A stretch of 10,766 nucleotides of DNA from Actinobacteria bacterium RBG_16_64_13 (GCA_001768675.1 MELN01000042.1:1233-11998); one strand, 5' to 3'. Positions 1-6,326 are shown, numbered from the stretch's first letter. Notes: a model not told the origin generated them from the letters alone. A program made the numbers and translations.

Positions 1-2
1 CA

Positions 3-1820
3 GCCAAACTCCCCGACGCGCTGAACGCAGCTATCCAGCCGGGGCTGCTGCCAAAGTGGTTGGAACTCTGGAAAGCGGGGCTAGTCTCTGGTCCGGGGAC
101 TCAGGTGGCCAACATCTTGGGGAACATCGGAGAGCAGGGGATGCGTCTGCTTGAGACCCCTACGGCCGCCATCGTGGACCGGCTCCTTCCCGGTGAACGT
201 GGGCGGTTCGTTGGCGAGGCCGGCGCTGAGCTTGGGGGCGCGTTCTCGCGGCTGCCCGATGCGCTGAGCGGGCTCGGGGCGGAACTCAAAGAGATCGTGT
301 CTCTGGCTCCCGAGCGCATCGACCTCACCAAGCCCCTGGAGTACCAAGCCGGGAAGATACCGGGCAAGGTGGGGCGCGTGGTGCGCATCCCGTTTCGGTT
401 GCTCGGCGCGTTTGATTCGTTCTTCAAGGCCGTGGGGGGCGAAGCGGAGTTGCACAAGCTCGCCCATCGGAAGGCCAAGATCGAGCTGCCGTCCGCAGAG
501 GCTAAGGTTGTACAGGAGCGGACGGCCGCCATCGTGAAAGAGGCGCTCGATCCGAAGAGCGACAAGCACGCGGATCTGGTCCAGCAAGTAGCGGAGGCGC
601 GGCAGGCGCGGACATTCCAGGACGATCCGCACCCGATGATCAAGAGCCTCATGCGGCTGCGGAATCAGCATCCGTGGATGCATGTCGTTCTGCCATTCCT
701 CCAGACTCCGGGAAAGATCGCGGAGATCACGATTCAGCGCAGCCCCCTGGGGTTCGTCAAGGCGGCACGCGCCTACAAGGCGTTCCGCAACGCTGAGGCT
801 CGAGGGATCAAGGGGCCGGAGTTGGCGCGGCTGCGCGGCCAGGCCGTGGATGCCATCGCCAGGCCGTTGGTCGGCACGGGGATGATCGCAGGGTTCGTGA
901 CCTACGCCAAGATGGGCGGCATGACCGGCTCGGGTCCGGCGGATCCGGCCGCGCGGAACCTGCTCCGAGAGACGGGGTGGCAGCCGTACAGCTTCGTGGT
1001 GCCGACTCCGGGCGGGAATATGTATGTGCCCTTCAACCGCTTCGAGCCCGTCTCGAGCCTGCTGGGCGCTGCTGCGGATCTGGCAGAACTGAAGGACGAG
1101 AAGAAGGCCGCTGACATCTTCGACAAGACCCTGGGCTCCGTGGCGAGCAACCTCACGAGCAAGACGTACCTCGCGGGGCTGTCCGATGCGGCGTCCATGA
1201 TCGCCAAGCCTCAGCAGTTTGCCTCTCAGTACCTCAGCAACCTCGCCGGGACGCTGATCCCCAACGTCGTGGCGAAGGCGGCCCAGGCGGCGGATCCGGT
1301 GATTCGAGACGTGCGGCCGAACCAGGCGGGATTGCTCGGCATCCCGGAGCGCGTGGCCAAGACCATAGCGTCTCGCGTCCCCGGTCTGAGCATGACGCTC
1401 TCTGCGCGGCTGTCCGGTACTGGTGCCCCGGTGGAGCGCCCGGGGACGGCCGCGACGAGGTTCCTGCTCCCAAGCCAGCCGAGCCGAGAGAAGCCTGGGG
1501 CGGCCCTCGGGCAGACGCTCGTGCGGCTGGGCATCGTGCCGTCAGAACCGCCGAGGGTACTGACGATCAAGGGACGGAAGGTCCGCCTCGAGGACGACGA
1601 GCGGCAGTTGCTTGCCGCGGCACGTCAGGCCACGATGCGATACCTGCGAGAGGACGTGGTGAGCCAGGCGTGGTTTGAACGCCTGCCCGACACGATCGAG
1701 GAGGGCGGGGACGCCTCCAAGGAGGCGGTGATCAGGCGCTCACTGGATCGCTTTAGCGACAGGGCGCGTCAGATGGTGGCGCGGATGCCGGACGTAGTGC
1801 GCAGGGCGGTGGCCGGGTGA
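3..1820 (+). CDS. Large phage internal virion / polyvalent protein, C-terminal part (5' end outside window)
   Basis: The reading frame is open from the left edge with no stop, so this is the last ~605 residues of a longer protein; the TTG at 60 is an internal codon, not a convincing start. Counting from that TTG, segments I recognise from very large phage virion proteins appear in order: LVSGPGTQVANILGN (8-22), the PFRLLGAFDSFFKAV stretch (111-125) followed by an ELHKLAHRKA helix, VVLPFLQTPGKI (209-220), GWQPYSFVV (306-314) and FNRFEPVSSLLG (325-336). In such proteins this region follows enzymatic or protease domains and is thought to be packaged in or ejected from the capsid, but none of those N-terminal domains is visible here. 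A mildly hydrophobic stretch (270-290) could contact membrane during DNA ejection; that is inference. The stop overlaps the next start, GTG at 1817. Family assignment is from memory of conserved motifs. Confidence 0.75.
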   Translation, partial: AKLPDALNAAIQPGLLPKWLELWKAGLVSGPGTQVANILGNIGEQGMRLLETPTAAIVDRLLPGERGRFVGEAGAELGGAFSRLPDALSGLGAELKEIVSLAPERIDLTKPLEYQAGKIPGKVGRVVRIPFRLLGAFDSFFKAVGGEAELHKLAHRKAKIELPSAEAKVVQERTAAIVKEALDPKSDKHADLVQQVAEARQARTFQDDPHPMIKSLMRLRNQHPWMHVVLPFLQTPGKIAEITIQRSPLGFVKAARAYKAFRNAEARGIKGPELARLRGQAVDAIARPLVGTGMIAGFVTYAKMGGMTGSGPADPAARNLLRETGWQPYSFVVPTPGGNMYVPFNRFEPVSSLLGAAADLAELKDEKKAADIFDKTLGSVASNLTSKTYLAGLSDAASMIAKPQQFASQYLSNLAGTLIPNVVAKAAQAADPVIRDVRPNQAGLLGIPERVAKTIASRVPGLSMTLSARLSGTGAPVERPGTAATRFLLPSQPSREKPGAALGQTLVRLGIVPSEPPRVLTIKGRKVRLEDDERQLLAAARQATMRYLREDVVSQAWFERLPDTIEEGGDASKEAVIRRSLDRFSDRARQMVARMPDVVRRAVAG

Positions 1821-2038
1821 TCACGACAAGCCGAAAGATCCAAGATCCGCCTCGCCTTGTCGGCAAACCGTGGGACAATCAGCTTCAGCGCGACGTCGAG
1901 ACGTACCTCCGACGCGTGCGCGAGGCGCTCGACGGCGAGGCAGAACTGAGGCAGATAAGCATCGTGGTCAACCTCGGGGCGGCGGCGGCGGCGGCCGACA
2001 ATGCCGATGCCCTAAGCTTCTTCCGTGGTGGGTGCTGA
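1817..2038 (+). CDS. Small phage protein (73 aa), probably virion-associated
   Basis: A GTG start overlaps the stop of the large virion protein by four bases, and the stop (TGA at 2036-2038) overlaps the next ATG by one base, so translation is probably coupled on both sides. The protein has a basic N-terminus with PP and KPWDNQLQRDVETYL, predicted to form a helix (about 20-42), and then a short beta/Ala-rich tail. The tail contains six consecutive alanines from a GCG/GCC run at 1979-1996. The 'lqrDVetYLrRvreALDGE' pattern occurs in small proteins next to phage tail or fibre genes, but I cannot name a family. The helix could be a coiled-coil or oligomerisation segment (inference). An annotation as hypothetical protein is safe. 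Confidence 0.7.
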   Translation: MITTSRKIQDPPRLVGKPWDNQLQRDVETYLRRVREALDGEAELRQISIVVNLGAAAAAADNADALSFFRGGC

Positions 2039-2364
2039 TGGCGATACGCTGGGGCACATTCGCTCAACTCTCGCCTTCCGCGGCGTCACTCACCGATCTG
2101 TACACGCCGCTTTCCCCGGCGACTTCGGCAGAGGTCATCGTGAGCGTGGCGAACAGGAGCGCTTCGCCCACGTCCTTTCGTATCTCCGTGGCCCTGTCTG
2201 GAGTCGCGGACCACGTGAAGCAGTACATCGCCTATGATCTGCCGATCAGAGGGAACGACGTCTATAAGACCAAGTTGGTGATCGCATCTACGGACATGAT
2301 CCGGGTCTACGCCACCTTGGCGACGCTGAGCTTCAACGTCTACGGGTTGGAAAAGAGCGACTAA
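2038..2364 (+). CDS. Small beta-rich phage virion protein (108 aa)
   Basis: The frame is open further upstream, but the ATG at 2038 is chosen: it overlaps the preceding stop as TGATG, has a G-rich Shine-Dalgarno (GTGGTGGG) just upstream, and avoids the Arg/Gly-rich nonsense that longer versions would add. The protein reads as one beta-sandwich-like domain: an opening RWGTFAQLSPSA, then LYTPLSPATSAEV, VANRSASPTSFRISVA, KQYIAYDLPI and a closing DMIRVYATLATLSFNVYGLE. That layout of alternating hydrophobic strands, ending in 'vyatlatlsFNvyGlE', is widespread among small phage structural proteins near tail or head-fibre genes. The exact role (decoration, fibre or baseplate) is not visible. It sits between the internal virion protein and the 416-aa virion protein, which supports a particle role. 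Confidence 0.75.
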   Translation: MAIRWGTFAQLSPSAASLTDLYTPLSPATSAEVIVSVANRSASPTSFRISVALSGVADHVKQYIAYDLPIRGNDVYKTKLVIASTDMIRVYATLATLSFNVYGLEKSD

Positions 2365-3615
2365 GTGAGCTGCAACGGTTTCGCGCGTCCGGACCCGCTA
2401 GAGATCCTCTTCGCAGACAGCCCCACACTGGGGGCATTCGGCGGAATACGAACCGCGGAAGACCGCGGGATCTTCGACAACACCTTCCAGTACGACACGT
2501 CACCGCTTCAGTGGGAGACGGTGCTGACCAACAACGGCACGGAGGCACATCTACCCAACGAGAGCTCGGTGCGATTGCGTACGACCACCACTAACACGGA
2601 CAAGGTGGTGAAGCAGACCCGTCGATACATGAGATATCAGCCTGGGAAGGGACAGCACATTCGTTGTACCGCAGTGATGCCGGATCTGTCTGAGTCCGGG
2701 CTAAGGAGAAGGTTCGGCTACTTCGACGCCGATAACGGGATCTTTCTGGAGCAGACCTTCTCCGGGCTGTTCCTCGTTCGCAGGAGCAAGGCCACCGGCT
2801 CTGTGGTGGATGAGGCAGTGGCTCAGGCGTCGTGGTCTGTAGACAAGCTCGATGGGACCGGAATATCGGGGAAGACGCTCGCGCCCACCAAAATCATGCA
2901 CTTGGTCATCGACGCCGAGTGGCTAGGGGCCGGGCGGGTGCGTGTCGGATTTGACTTCGGCGGCAAGACTGCGTTCGCGCACGAATTCATCAACGTCAAC
3001 GTTTTGGATACGGTCTACTGTACGACGTTCAACTTGCCGATGCGCTACGAGATCGAGAACACGGCCGCGATGGCAACGAGTCACGATCTTATCGCTGTGT
3101 GCCAGTCCGTGTCCTCTCAGGCGGGTCAGGAGGAAGAGCGCGGCTACGACTTCGGAGTGGGCAACATAGCGGTCGTCTCGGGGATAGGGACCGGGGCATG
3201 GGTGCCACTCGTGTCTATCCGGCCGGCGGCCACGTTCAACAGCATCGTGAACCGAGGCACGATCATCCCCGAGTTCGTCGCGGTAACTGTTGGTTCGGGC
3301 AGCGCTGCGTGGCGCCTGTTCTATGCGCCCACGGCGTTGACGTCGGCATCCTTCGCGTCGGTTCACGCCAGTAGCATCACAGAGTTCGATGTGGCGGCCA
3401 CGGCCATTACCGCCGGGTTGCCTGTCGCCGCCGGGTTCGCTTCTGGTGGCGCATCGCCTGGGGACCGGCGTGTGGACGCACGGGACTTCACGGCGCGCTA
3501 TCCTCTGACGCTGGGCATCGCCGGGGCGAACCCGATTGTACTGACGCTTGCCGCACGGGCGTTGTCCGGGACCGTTGATGCCGCCGGGTCTATTTCATTC
3601 AAGGAGCTCCGCTAG
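2365..3615 (+). CDS. Phage virion structural protein (416 aa), possible fibre or tail component
   Basis: The GTG start directly follows the TAA stop of the upstream gene; a purine-rich GGAAAAGAG lies about 10 bases before it. The N-terminal half contains features I associate with a phage structural-protein family: a DNTFQYDTSPLQWETVLTN segment, HLPNESSVRLRTTTT, an RRYMRYQPGKGQ motif, a GYFDADNGIFLEQ motif, an EWLGAGRVRVGF motif and LPMRYEIENT. The content is beta-rich with aromatic and Asn/Thr-rich loops and no signal peptide or membrane helix, as expected for a tail fibre, receptor-binding or decoration subunit. The C-terminal part (about residues 290-416) is Ala/Ser/Thr/Gly rich and could be a separate beta domain. 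It is followed after three bases by another virion gene, so both are probably late, co-transcribed genes. The precise particle position is inference. Confidence 0.75.
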   Translation: MSCNGFARPDPLEILFADSPTLGAFGGIRTAEDRGIFDNTFQYDTSPLQWETVLTNNGTEAHLPNESSVRLRTTTTNTDKVVKQTRRYMRYQPGKGQHIRCTAVMPDLSESGLRRRFGYFDADNGIFLEQTFSGLFLVRRSKATGSVVDEAVAQASWSVDKLDGTGISGKTLAPTKIMHLVIDAEWLGAGRVRVGFDFGGKTAFAHEFINVNVLDTVYCTTFNLPMRYEIENTAAMATSHDLIAVCQSVSSQAGQEEERGYDFGVGNIAVVSGIGTGAWVPLVSIRPAATFNSIVNRGTIIPEFVAVTVGSGSAAWRLFYAPTALTSASFASVHASSITEFDVAATAITAGLPVAAGFASGGASPGDRRVDARDFTARYPLTLGIAGANPIVLTLAARALSGTVDAAGSISFKELR

Positions 3616-3618
3616 CCC

Positions 3619-4299
3619 ATGGGATTCGGAGACATTTCGGGTTCGAATCGAGCAACGCAGGCTACGATCAACGCGGTTGGCCCCGCTGTCGCGCTCATGC
3701 TCCCAGTTGGCGGATACGGTTCTGCCGGGTTCACCCTGGCCGCTGGCACGCTGGCGGCCACGATCATCCCAGAGGTCAGCTTCGACGGCAAGGATACGTG
3801 GATGCCGTGGGAGCTTGAAGATCCACAGACCGGGCAGAAGCGATCGGCGCTCACTGTCACGAACCCCAACCCGGCGAGTTCATGGACGATTCATCCTCCG
3901 GGCGGCACGACTCACACCCGGATCAACGTCACGGCCTACACGTCGGGATCGGCCACCGCGATTCTCGTGCTGACAGAGATGAGCCGCCCGGCGAGGCGCG
4001 TAGCCTACTCGCGGTTCGTGCTCAGCCAGGGCGCAGCAGGGACAACTCTCGTGGCCGCGGCAGTGGCCGGGAAGCAGCACAAGGTGCTAGGCATCCTCAT
4101 CTCACTGGCGAACGATGGGATCTGGCACTTGGATAGCGGGGCGACGCCACTCATGGGGAACCTCAAGCAAGATGGGCAGCTTCAGCCGGTGAGCGTTGGC
4201 CCGTTTGAGATCCCTCTCGTGGAGACGGTGGCCGGTGCGGCGCTCAACATCGTGACCACGCAGGCGGCACAGGGAGTCATCGTCTTCATCACGGAGTGA
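3619..4299 (+). CDS. Phage virion structural protein (226 aa), beta-sandwich type
   Basis: It starts with an ATG three bases after the stop of the 416-aa gene; AAGGAG at 3600-3605 in the end of that gene may be its distal Shine-Dalgarno. The sequence suggests two beta-rich halves. The first (about 20-120) has the pattern 'aaTIIPEVSFDGKDTWMPW ... NVTAYTSGSATAIL', like domains that wrap a 'S.DG..TW' turn. The second (about 135-226) has HKVLGILISLANDGIWHLDSG, FEIPLVETVAGAALNI and a terminal VIVFITE strand, a layout I associate with small phage tail or fibre proteins. There are no enzymatic motifs. It is the last gene of the structural block, followed by about 215 non-coding bases. Functional assignment beyond virion protein is inference. 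Confidence 0.7.
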   Translation: MGFGDISGSNRATQATINAVGPAVALMLPVGGYGSAGFTLAAGTLAATIIPEVSFDGKDTWMPWELEDPQTGQKRSALTVTNPNPASSWTIHPPGGTTHTRINVTAYTSGSATAILVLTEMSRPARRVAYSRFVLSQGAAGTTLVAAAVAGKQHKVLGILISLANDGIWHLDSGATPLMGNLKQDGQLQPVSVGPFEIPLVETVAGAALNIVTTQAAQGVIVFITE

Positions 4300-4515
4300 G
4301 ACTGACCGAGTAAGGTTGAAGCGGGGGAGTGGGCAGCTTACCCGGCTGGGCCACCGTGCGCCGCCCGTGCCCTTGAGCATCCCCCAAGCAAAGTCTAGCA
4401 CGCCGGGCAAGCCCTAGGCTACTGAGCTGCCGCACAATACGGCGTGATGTAGAATATCCCTTGACAGATTGTCCATCGTGCTGTACATTGTAAGCGGGAT
4501 GAGGGAAACTAAGCC
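4300..4515. other. Non-coding region between structural and early modules
   Basis: No credible gene lies in this stretch. Its left two thirds are G+C-rich and contain nested inverted repeats: GGCAGCT (4332-4338) with AGCTGCC (4425-4431), CCCGG (4341-4345) with CCGGG (4403-4407), and CGTGC (4355-4359) with GCACG (4398-4402). These could fold into one long stem. No T-run follows, so an ordinary intrinsic terminator is not supported. The right third is an A+T-rich island carrying the promoter described separately, and a Shine-Dalgarno-like GAGGGA (4501-4506) before the next ATG. Confidence 0.6.
4461..4489 (+). promoter_or_regulatory. Sigma70-like promoter upstream of the small-gene module
   Basis: TTGACA (4461-4466) is a perfect -35 box. 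It is followed by a 17-base spacer and TACATT (4484-4489), which matches the -10 consensus at four of six positions. It lies in an A+T-rich island within a G+C-rich genome, in the only sizeable gap between the structural and small-gene modules, and reads into the gene at 4516. A short inverted repeat GACA-GAT-TGTC (4463-4473) overlaps the -35 box and might be an operator, though four-base arms are weak. TAGAAT at 4450-4455 is an alternative -10 box but lacks a good -35. Confidence 0.65.
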
Positions 4516-4695
4516 ATGACCCCATGCGTCCCCTGGGCCGGACACATCACCAAGAAAGGCTATGGTCGCTTCGGCCCTCGGCCAGCCCATAAGGTTCTCT
4601 ACGAGCGCGCGTTCGGCAAGATTCAGAAGGGGCTCCGGTCTTCTCGGTCGCTGACACCGAGTGCCACCCGGGATTATATCTGGCCCCGAGTCTAG
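4516..4695 (+). pseudogene. Truncated HNH endonuclease remnant (59 codons)
   Basis: The ATG at 4516 has GAGGGA nine bases upstream and lies 27 bases beyond the promoter's -10 box. Residues 4-40 match the N-terminal half of phage HNH homing-type endonucleases: CVPWAGHITKKGYGRF, then AHKVLYERAFGKIQKGL. In intact proteins the next element is the catalytic and zinc-binding part, roughly 'LDHLC...C.NP.HLE'. Here that is absent: the frame continues for 19 unrelated residues to a TAG at 4693. No HNH catalytic His or Asn is present, so nuclease activity is not expected. The sequence downstream, in another frame, encodes the end of a different protein, which suggests a recombination or deletion joint near 4630. 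The leftover open frame may still be translated as a short leader. Family recognition is by motif only. Confidence 0.6.
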
Positions 4696-4811
4696 ACAGC
4701 GTGGGACGCCAGGGCCCCTACGTCAAGGTCTGGGCGCGGCCCGAAGACGTTCACAGGGCCGGCACGAAGTGGCGGGCCAAGGAGTTCGTCCGGGTCGAGG
4801 CTGTTCAGTAA
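4593..4811 (+). pseudogene. C-terminal remnant of an unidentified phage protein
   Basis: This frame is open from a TAA at 4590-4592 to the TAA at 4809-4811 and lacks an ATG; the only possible start is an internal GTG. From about 4626 it reads like genuine protein: PVFSVADTECHPGLYLAPSL, then GPYVKVWARPEDVHRAG and KWRAKEFVRVEAVQ. Charged and hydrophobic residues alternate as in beta strands, and the closing 'K.RAk.f.V' pattern resembles the ends of small phage proteins of unknown function. It lies one base out of frame with the HNH remnant. Before about 4626 it overlaps that remnant and looks like random translation. The best reading is that two gene fragments were joined and neither is intact. 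The motif xGLYLAP followed by a hydrophobic strand distantly recalls the GLHAS region of the gene at 10080, but that link is weak. Confidence 0.45.
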
Positions 4812-4825
4812 CTGGGGGGTGAATG

Positions 4826-4960
4826 ATGCCGAGAGACAGACGAGACGAGTTCAACGCCGCCGAGCGTGAGACGGTTCGTTGGCTGGCCGTGATCCTGGGC
4901 CTCTACGCGCTGTGGTGCGCTGGCATCATGTTTGCGTGGTACAACGGGTGGATCCAGTGA
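4826..4960 (+). CDS. Small single-helix membrane protein (44 aa)
   Basis: Two adjacent ATGs occur (4823 and 4826). The GGGGGG Shine-Dalgarno at 4814-4819 is better spaced for the second. The product has a charged N-terminus (PRDRRDEF...ERETVR) and then one hydrophobic segment, WLAVILGLYALWCAGIMFAWY (about residues 19-39), ending NGWIQ. This is the pattern of a small inner-membrane protein with a cytoplasmic charged tail. The stop overlaps the next GTG (GTGA), so it is coupled to the zinc-ribbon gene. I do not recognise a family. Holin-like or superinfection-exclusion roles are possible for phage peptides of this form, but nothing here decides between them. Confidence 0.6.
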   Translation: MPRDRRDEFNAAERETVRWLAVILGLYALWCAGIMFAWYNGWIQ

Positions 4961-5226
4961 CCGATTCCGGAATAATGCTTCGGAAGCCACGCGCCAGGAA
5001 CGCCAGTAGGGCCCCCAGGCCATGCCGGACGTGTGGGAGACCATGGCCCCCCCGATACGCCCTGGCGGAAGCCTGCTGCGCGGCCTGCTCCCGGGCCCAC
5101 GCGGCGCTCGTCTCCCTGGCCCTCAGGTTGGCTCCTGTTAGCAGGGATGCCTGGACCGCCTTCGTCTTGGAAGCTGGCCGCGGCGCTTGGCGCGCCTATC
5201 AGCAGAGGAGAACGCAATGCCGGTGA
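4957..5226 (+). CDS. Small basic zinc-ribbon protein (89 aa)
   Basis: The frame is open upstream, but the GTG at 4957 overlaps the previous stop (GTGA) and is the most economical start; an ATG at 4975 is an alternative. The N-terminus is basic (LRKPRARNASRAPRP). A probable zinc site follows: CRTC (Cys 23 and 26) and, fourteen residues later, CCAAC (Cys 40, 41, 44). The rest is an Ala/Leu/Arg-rich helical region (about 46-84). The layout suggests a small nucleic-acid-binding zinc ribbon, but no catalytic or family-specific motif is seen. It overlaps the start of the DUF6166 gene by ten bases. Function unknown. Confidence 0.55.
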   Translation: MTDSGIMLRKPRARNASRAPRPCRTCGRPWPPRYALAEACCAACSRAHAALVSLALRLAPVSRDAWTAFVLEAGRGAWRAYQQRRTQCR

Positions 5227-5567
5227 ACACGATCCACGGGATCCGCAACGAAGACGGGACGGTGAGCGTGCTGTTTGACGGTCGCCCGCTGATCCCGCAT
5301 CGCTCGCAGCAGGTTTGGAACCATTCGCCCGGTGGGTTCGAATGGGGATATGGCGGTAGCGGCCCGGCGCAACTGGCGCTCGGCGTGCTGCTGGAGGCGC
5401 TGTCGTCCGAATGGGGCAGCGACGACAGGCTCGCCGACATCGAGACGTCACGAGCGCTGCGCGTGTATCAGACCTTCAAGCAGCGGTTCCTGGAGAACGC
5501 ATCTCGCGACGGATTCAGAGTCGAGTGCGACATCCTAAAGTGGGCGCTGGACGCCGACTTGCCATGA
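5217..5567 (+). CDS. DUF6166 family protein (116 aa)
   Basis: The ATG at 5217 is chosen because AGAGGAG (5204-5210) sits six bases upstream; an in-frame TTG at 5187 lacks this. Residues 35-52 (NHSPGGFEWGYGGSGPAQ) followed by LALGVLLEAL are the hallmark of the DUF6166 family. That family is common in phages and mobile elements, and its members are usually about 100 residues. An N-terminal beta pair (TVSVLFDGRPLI) and a C-terminal helix with YQTFKQRFLE complete the family pattern. No function is established for this family to my knowledge. The gene overlaps the zinc-ribbon gene upstream and, as ATGA, the gene downstream, so it is in one operon with them. Assignment to the family is confident; the role is not known. 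Confidence 0.85.
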   Translation: MPVNTIHGIRNEDGTVSVLFDGRPLIPHRSQQVWNHSPGGFEWGYGGSGPAQLALGVLLEALSSEWGSDDRLADIETSRALRVYQTFKQRFLENASRDGFRVECDILKWALDADLP

Positions 5568-5932
5568 GTTACCGTGTGCTGCTCCAGGACCATCAGACCG
5601 GGGCCTGGATCCACTGCCAAGAACGATACGCGCACGACGCCGAGGCCAAGGGCCACGCGCAGCGCATGTCCCTGGCGTGGCAGCCGTTCGTCAGGGGCTT
5701 CAGAGTTGCGGCTCTATGCGTACCTGGAGCACCGGGTTCACATGCACCTGAGAGGAGTGATAAATGCCGGGTGAAGTCGGCGATCTGTTCCCTGGAGACG
5801 GATCGGGCCGAAAACTCATGGATCCCTCAGAATTGGAGCGTTGGATTATCGTGCATGAAAACCGTGACCATATCTTCACGATGCGCTCGGCTTTGGAGAA
5901 ATACTTTCGGATGCGCGATCTACATGACCTGA
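5564..5932 (+). CDS. Small hypothetical protein with suspect, probably frameshifted C-terminus
   Basis: The ATG overlaps the DUF6166 stop (ATGA). The first ~48 residues look genuine: SYRVLLQDHQTGAWIHCQERY, an Ala-rich helix AHDAEAKGHAQRM, and QPFVRGFRV. This resembles short phage proteins built of a strand pair plus helix. After about 5705 the frame continues to 5932 through Cys-, Arg- and Trp-rich sequence of low quality, and it overlaps the next gene (ATG 5764) out of frame by 169 bases, which is very unusual here. In the neighbouring frame the same DNA reads LRLYAYLEHRVHMHLRG and stops at 5774, which would give an 11-base overlap like the other junctions. A one-base indel around 5700-5715, either real or an assembly error, would explain this. 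The product up to about residue 48 is likely real; its natural end is uncertain. Confidence 0.5.
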   Translation: MSYRVLLQDHQTGAWIHCQERYAHDAEAKGHAQRMSLAWQPFVRGFRVAALCVPGAPGSHAPERSDKCRVKSAICSLETDRAENSWIPQNWSVGLSCMKTVTISSRCARLWRNTFGCAIYMT

Positions 5933-5991
5933 GCCTGTTGTCTCTATGCCGCCTATACGCCGATCTGCCCGCGGCTGAGCGGGAGTTTTGA
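5764..5991 (+). CDS. Hypothetical protein (75 aa)
   Basis: The ATG at 5764 has GAGAGGAG a few bases upstream; an ATG at 5818 (MDPSELERW) is a possible shorter start. The product has an acidic/Gly-rich N-terminus, then helical-looking sequence ELERWIIVHENRDHIF, MRSALEKYFRMRDLHDL and LLSLCRLYADLPAAE. It has no membrane segment, signal peptide or recognisable motif, and I do not know the family. The DNA is less G+C-rich here than in the neighbouring genes, and the reading frame is nevertheless coherent. It ends with a TTGA overlap with the putative small gene at 5988. Confidence 0.6.
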   Translation: MPGEVGDLFPGDGSGRKLMDPSELERWIIVHENRDHIFTMRSALEKYFRMRDLHDLSLLSLCRLYADLPAAEREF

Positions 5992-6140
5992 CGCCCCCCA
6001 CGTGGCCGACCGTGCTCCTCGTCGGCGTCGCCCTGGGGTGGGTCGCGCGCGATTTCCGCGTCGAGGACGAGCTGCCTCAAAGCGCTCTCCGACGCATACT
6101 TGGTTCGGTAGGTTCCAGAGGATTCGATGATGACTCCTAA
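5988..6140 (+). CDS. Possible small membrane protein (50 aa)
   Basis: A TTG start overlaps the preceding stop (TTGA). Residues 1-20 give a short hydrophobic segment, PTVLLVGVALGWVA, followed by a charged tail DFRVEDELPQSALRRI. That is the form of a one-helix membrane peptide with a cytoplasmic tail. Support is only moderate: TTG is a rare start, and the GGGAG upstream ends just two bases before it. In its favour, the gene fills what would otherwise be a 135-base gap in a densely packed region. Its end overlaps the next ATG by 14 bases. No family recognised. Confidence 0.4.
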   Translation: MTPPTWPTVLLVGVALGWVARDFRVEDELPQSALRRILGSVGSRGFDDDS

Positions 6141-6324
6141 GCGGCGGCCCGCGGCAGAAGTACATGACTCCGGACAGTGCGACGATGACCCCTACTTCGA
6201 ACTCGGGGTCATCTCCATGGCGGCTTACCTGTACCTTAAGTACGGAGCGCCTCAGAATCGGACCTCACTCGTCTTGCTCGTCAAGAAGCACTTGCCTTAC
6301 CTAAACTGGGAGAAGACGGAGTGA
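6127..6324 (+). CDS. Hypothetical protein (65 aa)
   Basis: ATGATG at 6127-6132 follows AGAGGA (6117-6122), so either ATG fits. The product starts basic (TPKRRPAAE), has an acidic patch QCDDDPYFE and then two probable helices, VISMAAYLYLKYGA and SLVLLVKKHLPYLNW. The hydrophobic stretches are too short and polar to be clear membrane helices. No motif is recognised. The stop overlaps the putative start codons of the metalloprotease-like gene (GTGATGATG), so the two are probably translated together. Confidence 0.55.
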   Translation: MMTPKRRPAAEVHDSGQCDDDPYFELGVISMAAYLYLKYGAPQNRTSLVLLVKKHLPYLNWEKTE

Positions 6325-6326
6325 TG

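Noticed and set aside
1979..1996. GCG trinucleotide run as a possible regulatory repeat
   Set aside because: It simply encodes six alanines in the 73-aa protein; it is short and in frame.
2923..3366. Minus-strand 147-codon frame inside the 416-aa virion gene
   Set aside because: The + strand frame has recognisable virion motifs throughout; the minus frame is Arg-rich with no ribosome site.
3548..3973. Overlapping + strand frame of 141 codons
   Set aside because: Ser/Arg-rich shadow across the junction of two well-supported virion genes.
4625..4645. Programmed -1 frameshift joining the HNH remnant to the downstream frame
   Set aside because: The bases AAGGGGC do not form a good slippery heptamer, no strong structure follows, and an HNH half joined to this tail is not a known architecture.
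5187..5219. TTG at 5187 as the start of the DUF6166 gene
   Set aside because: The ATG at 5217 has a well-spaced AGAGGAG and begins where family homology begins.
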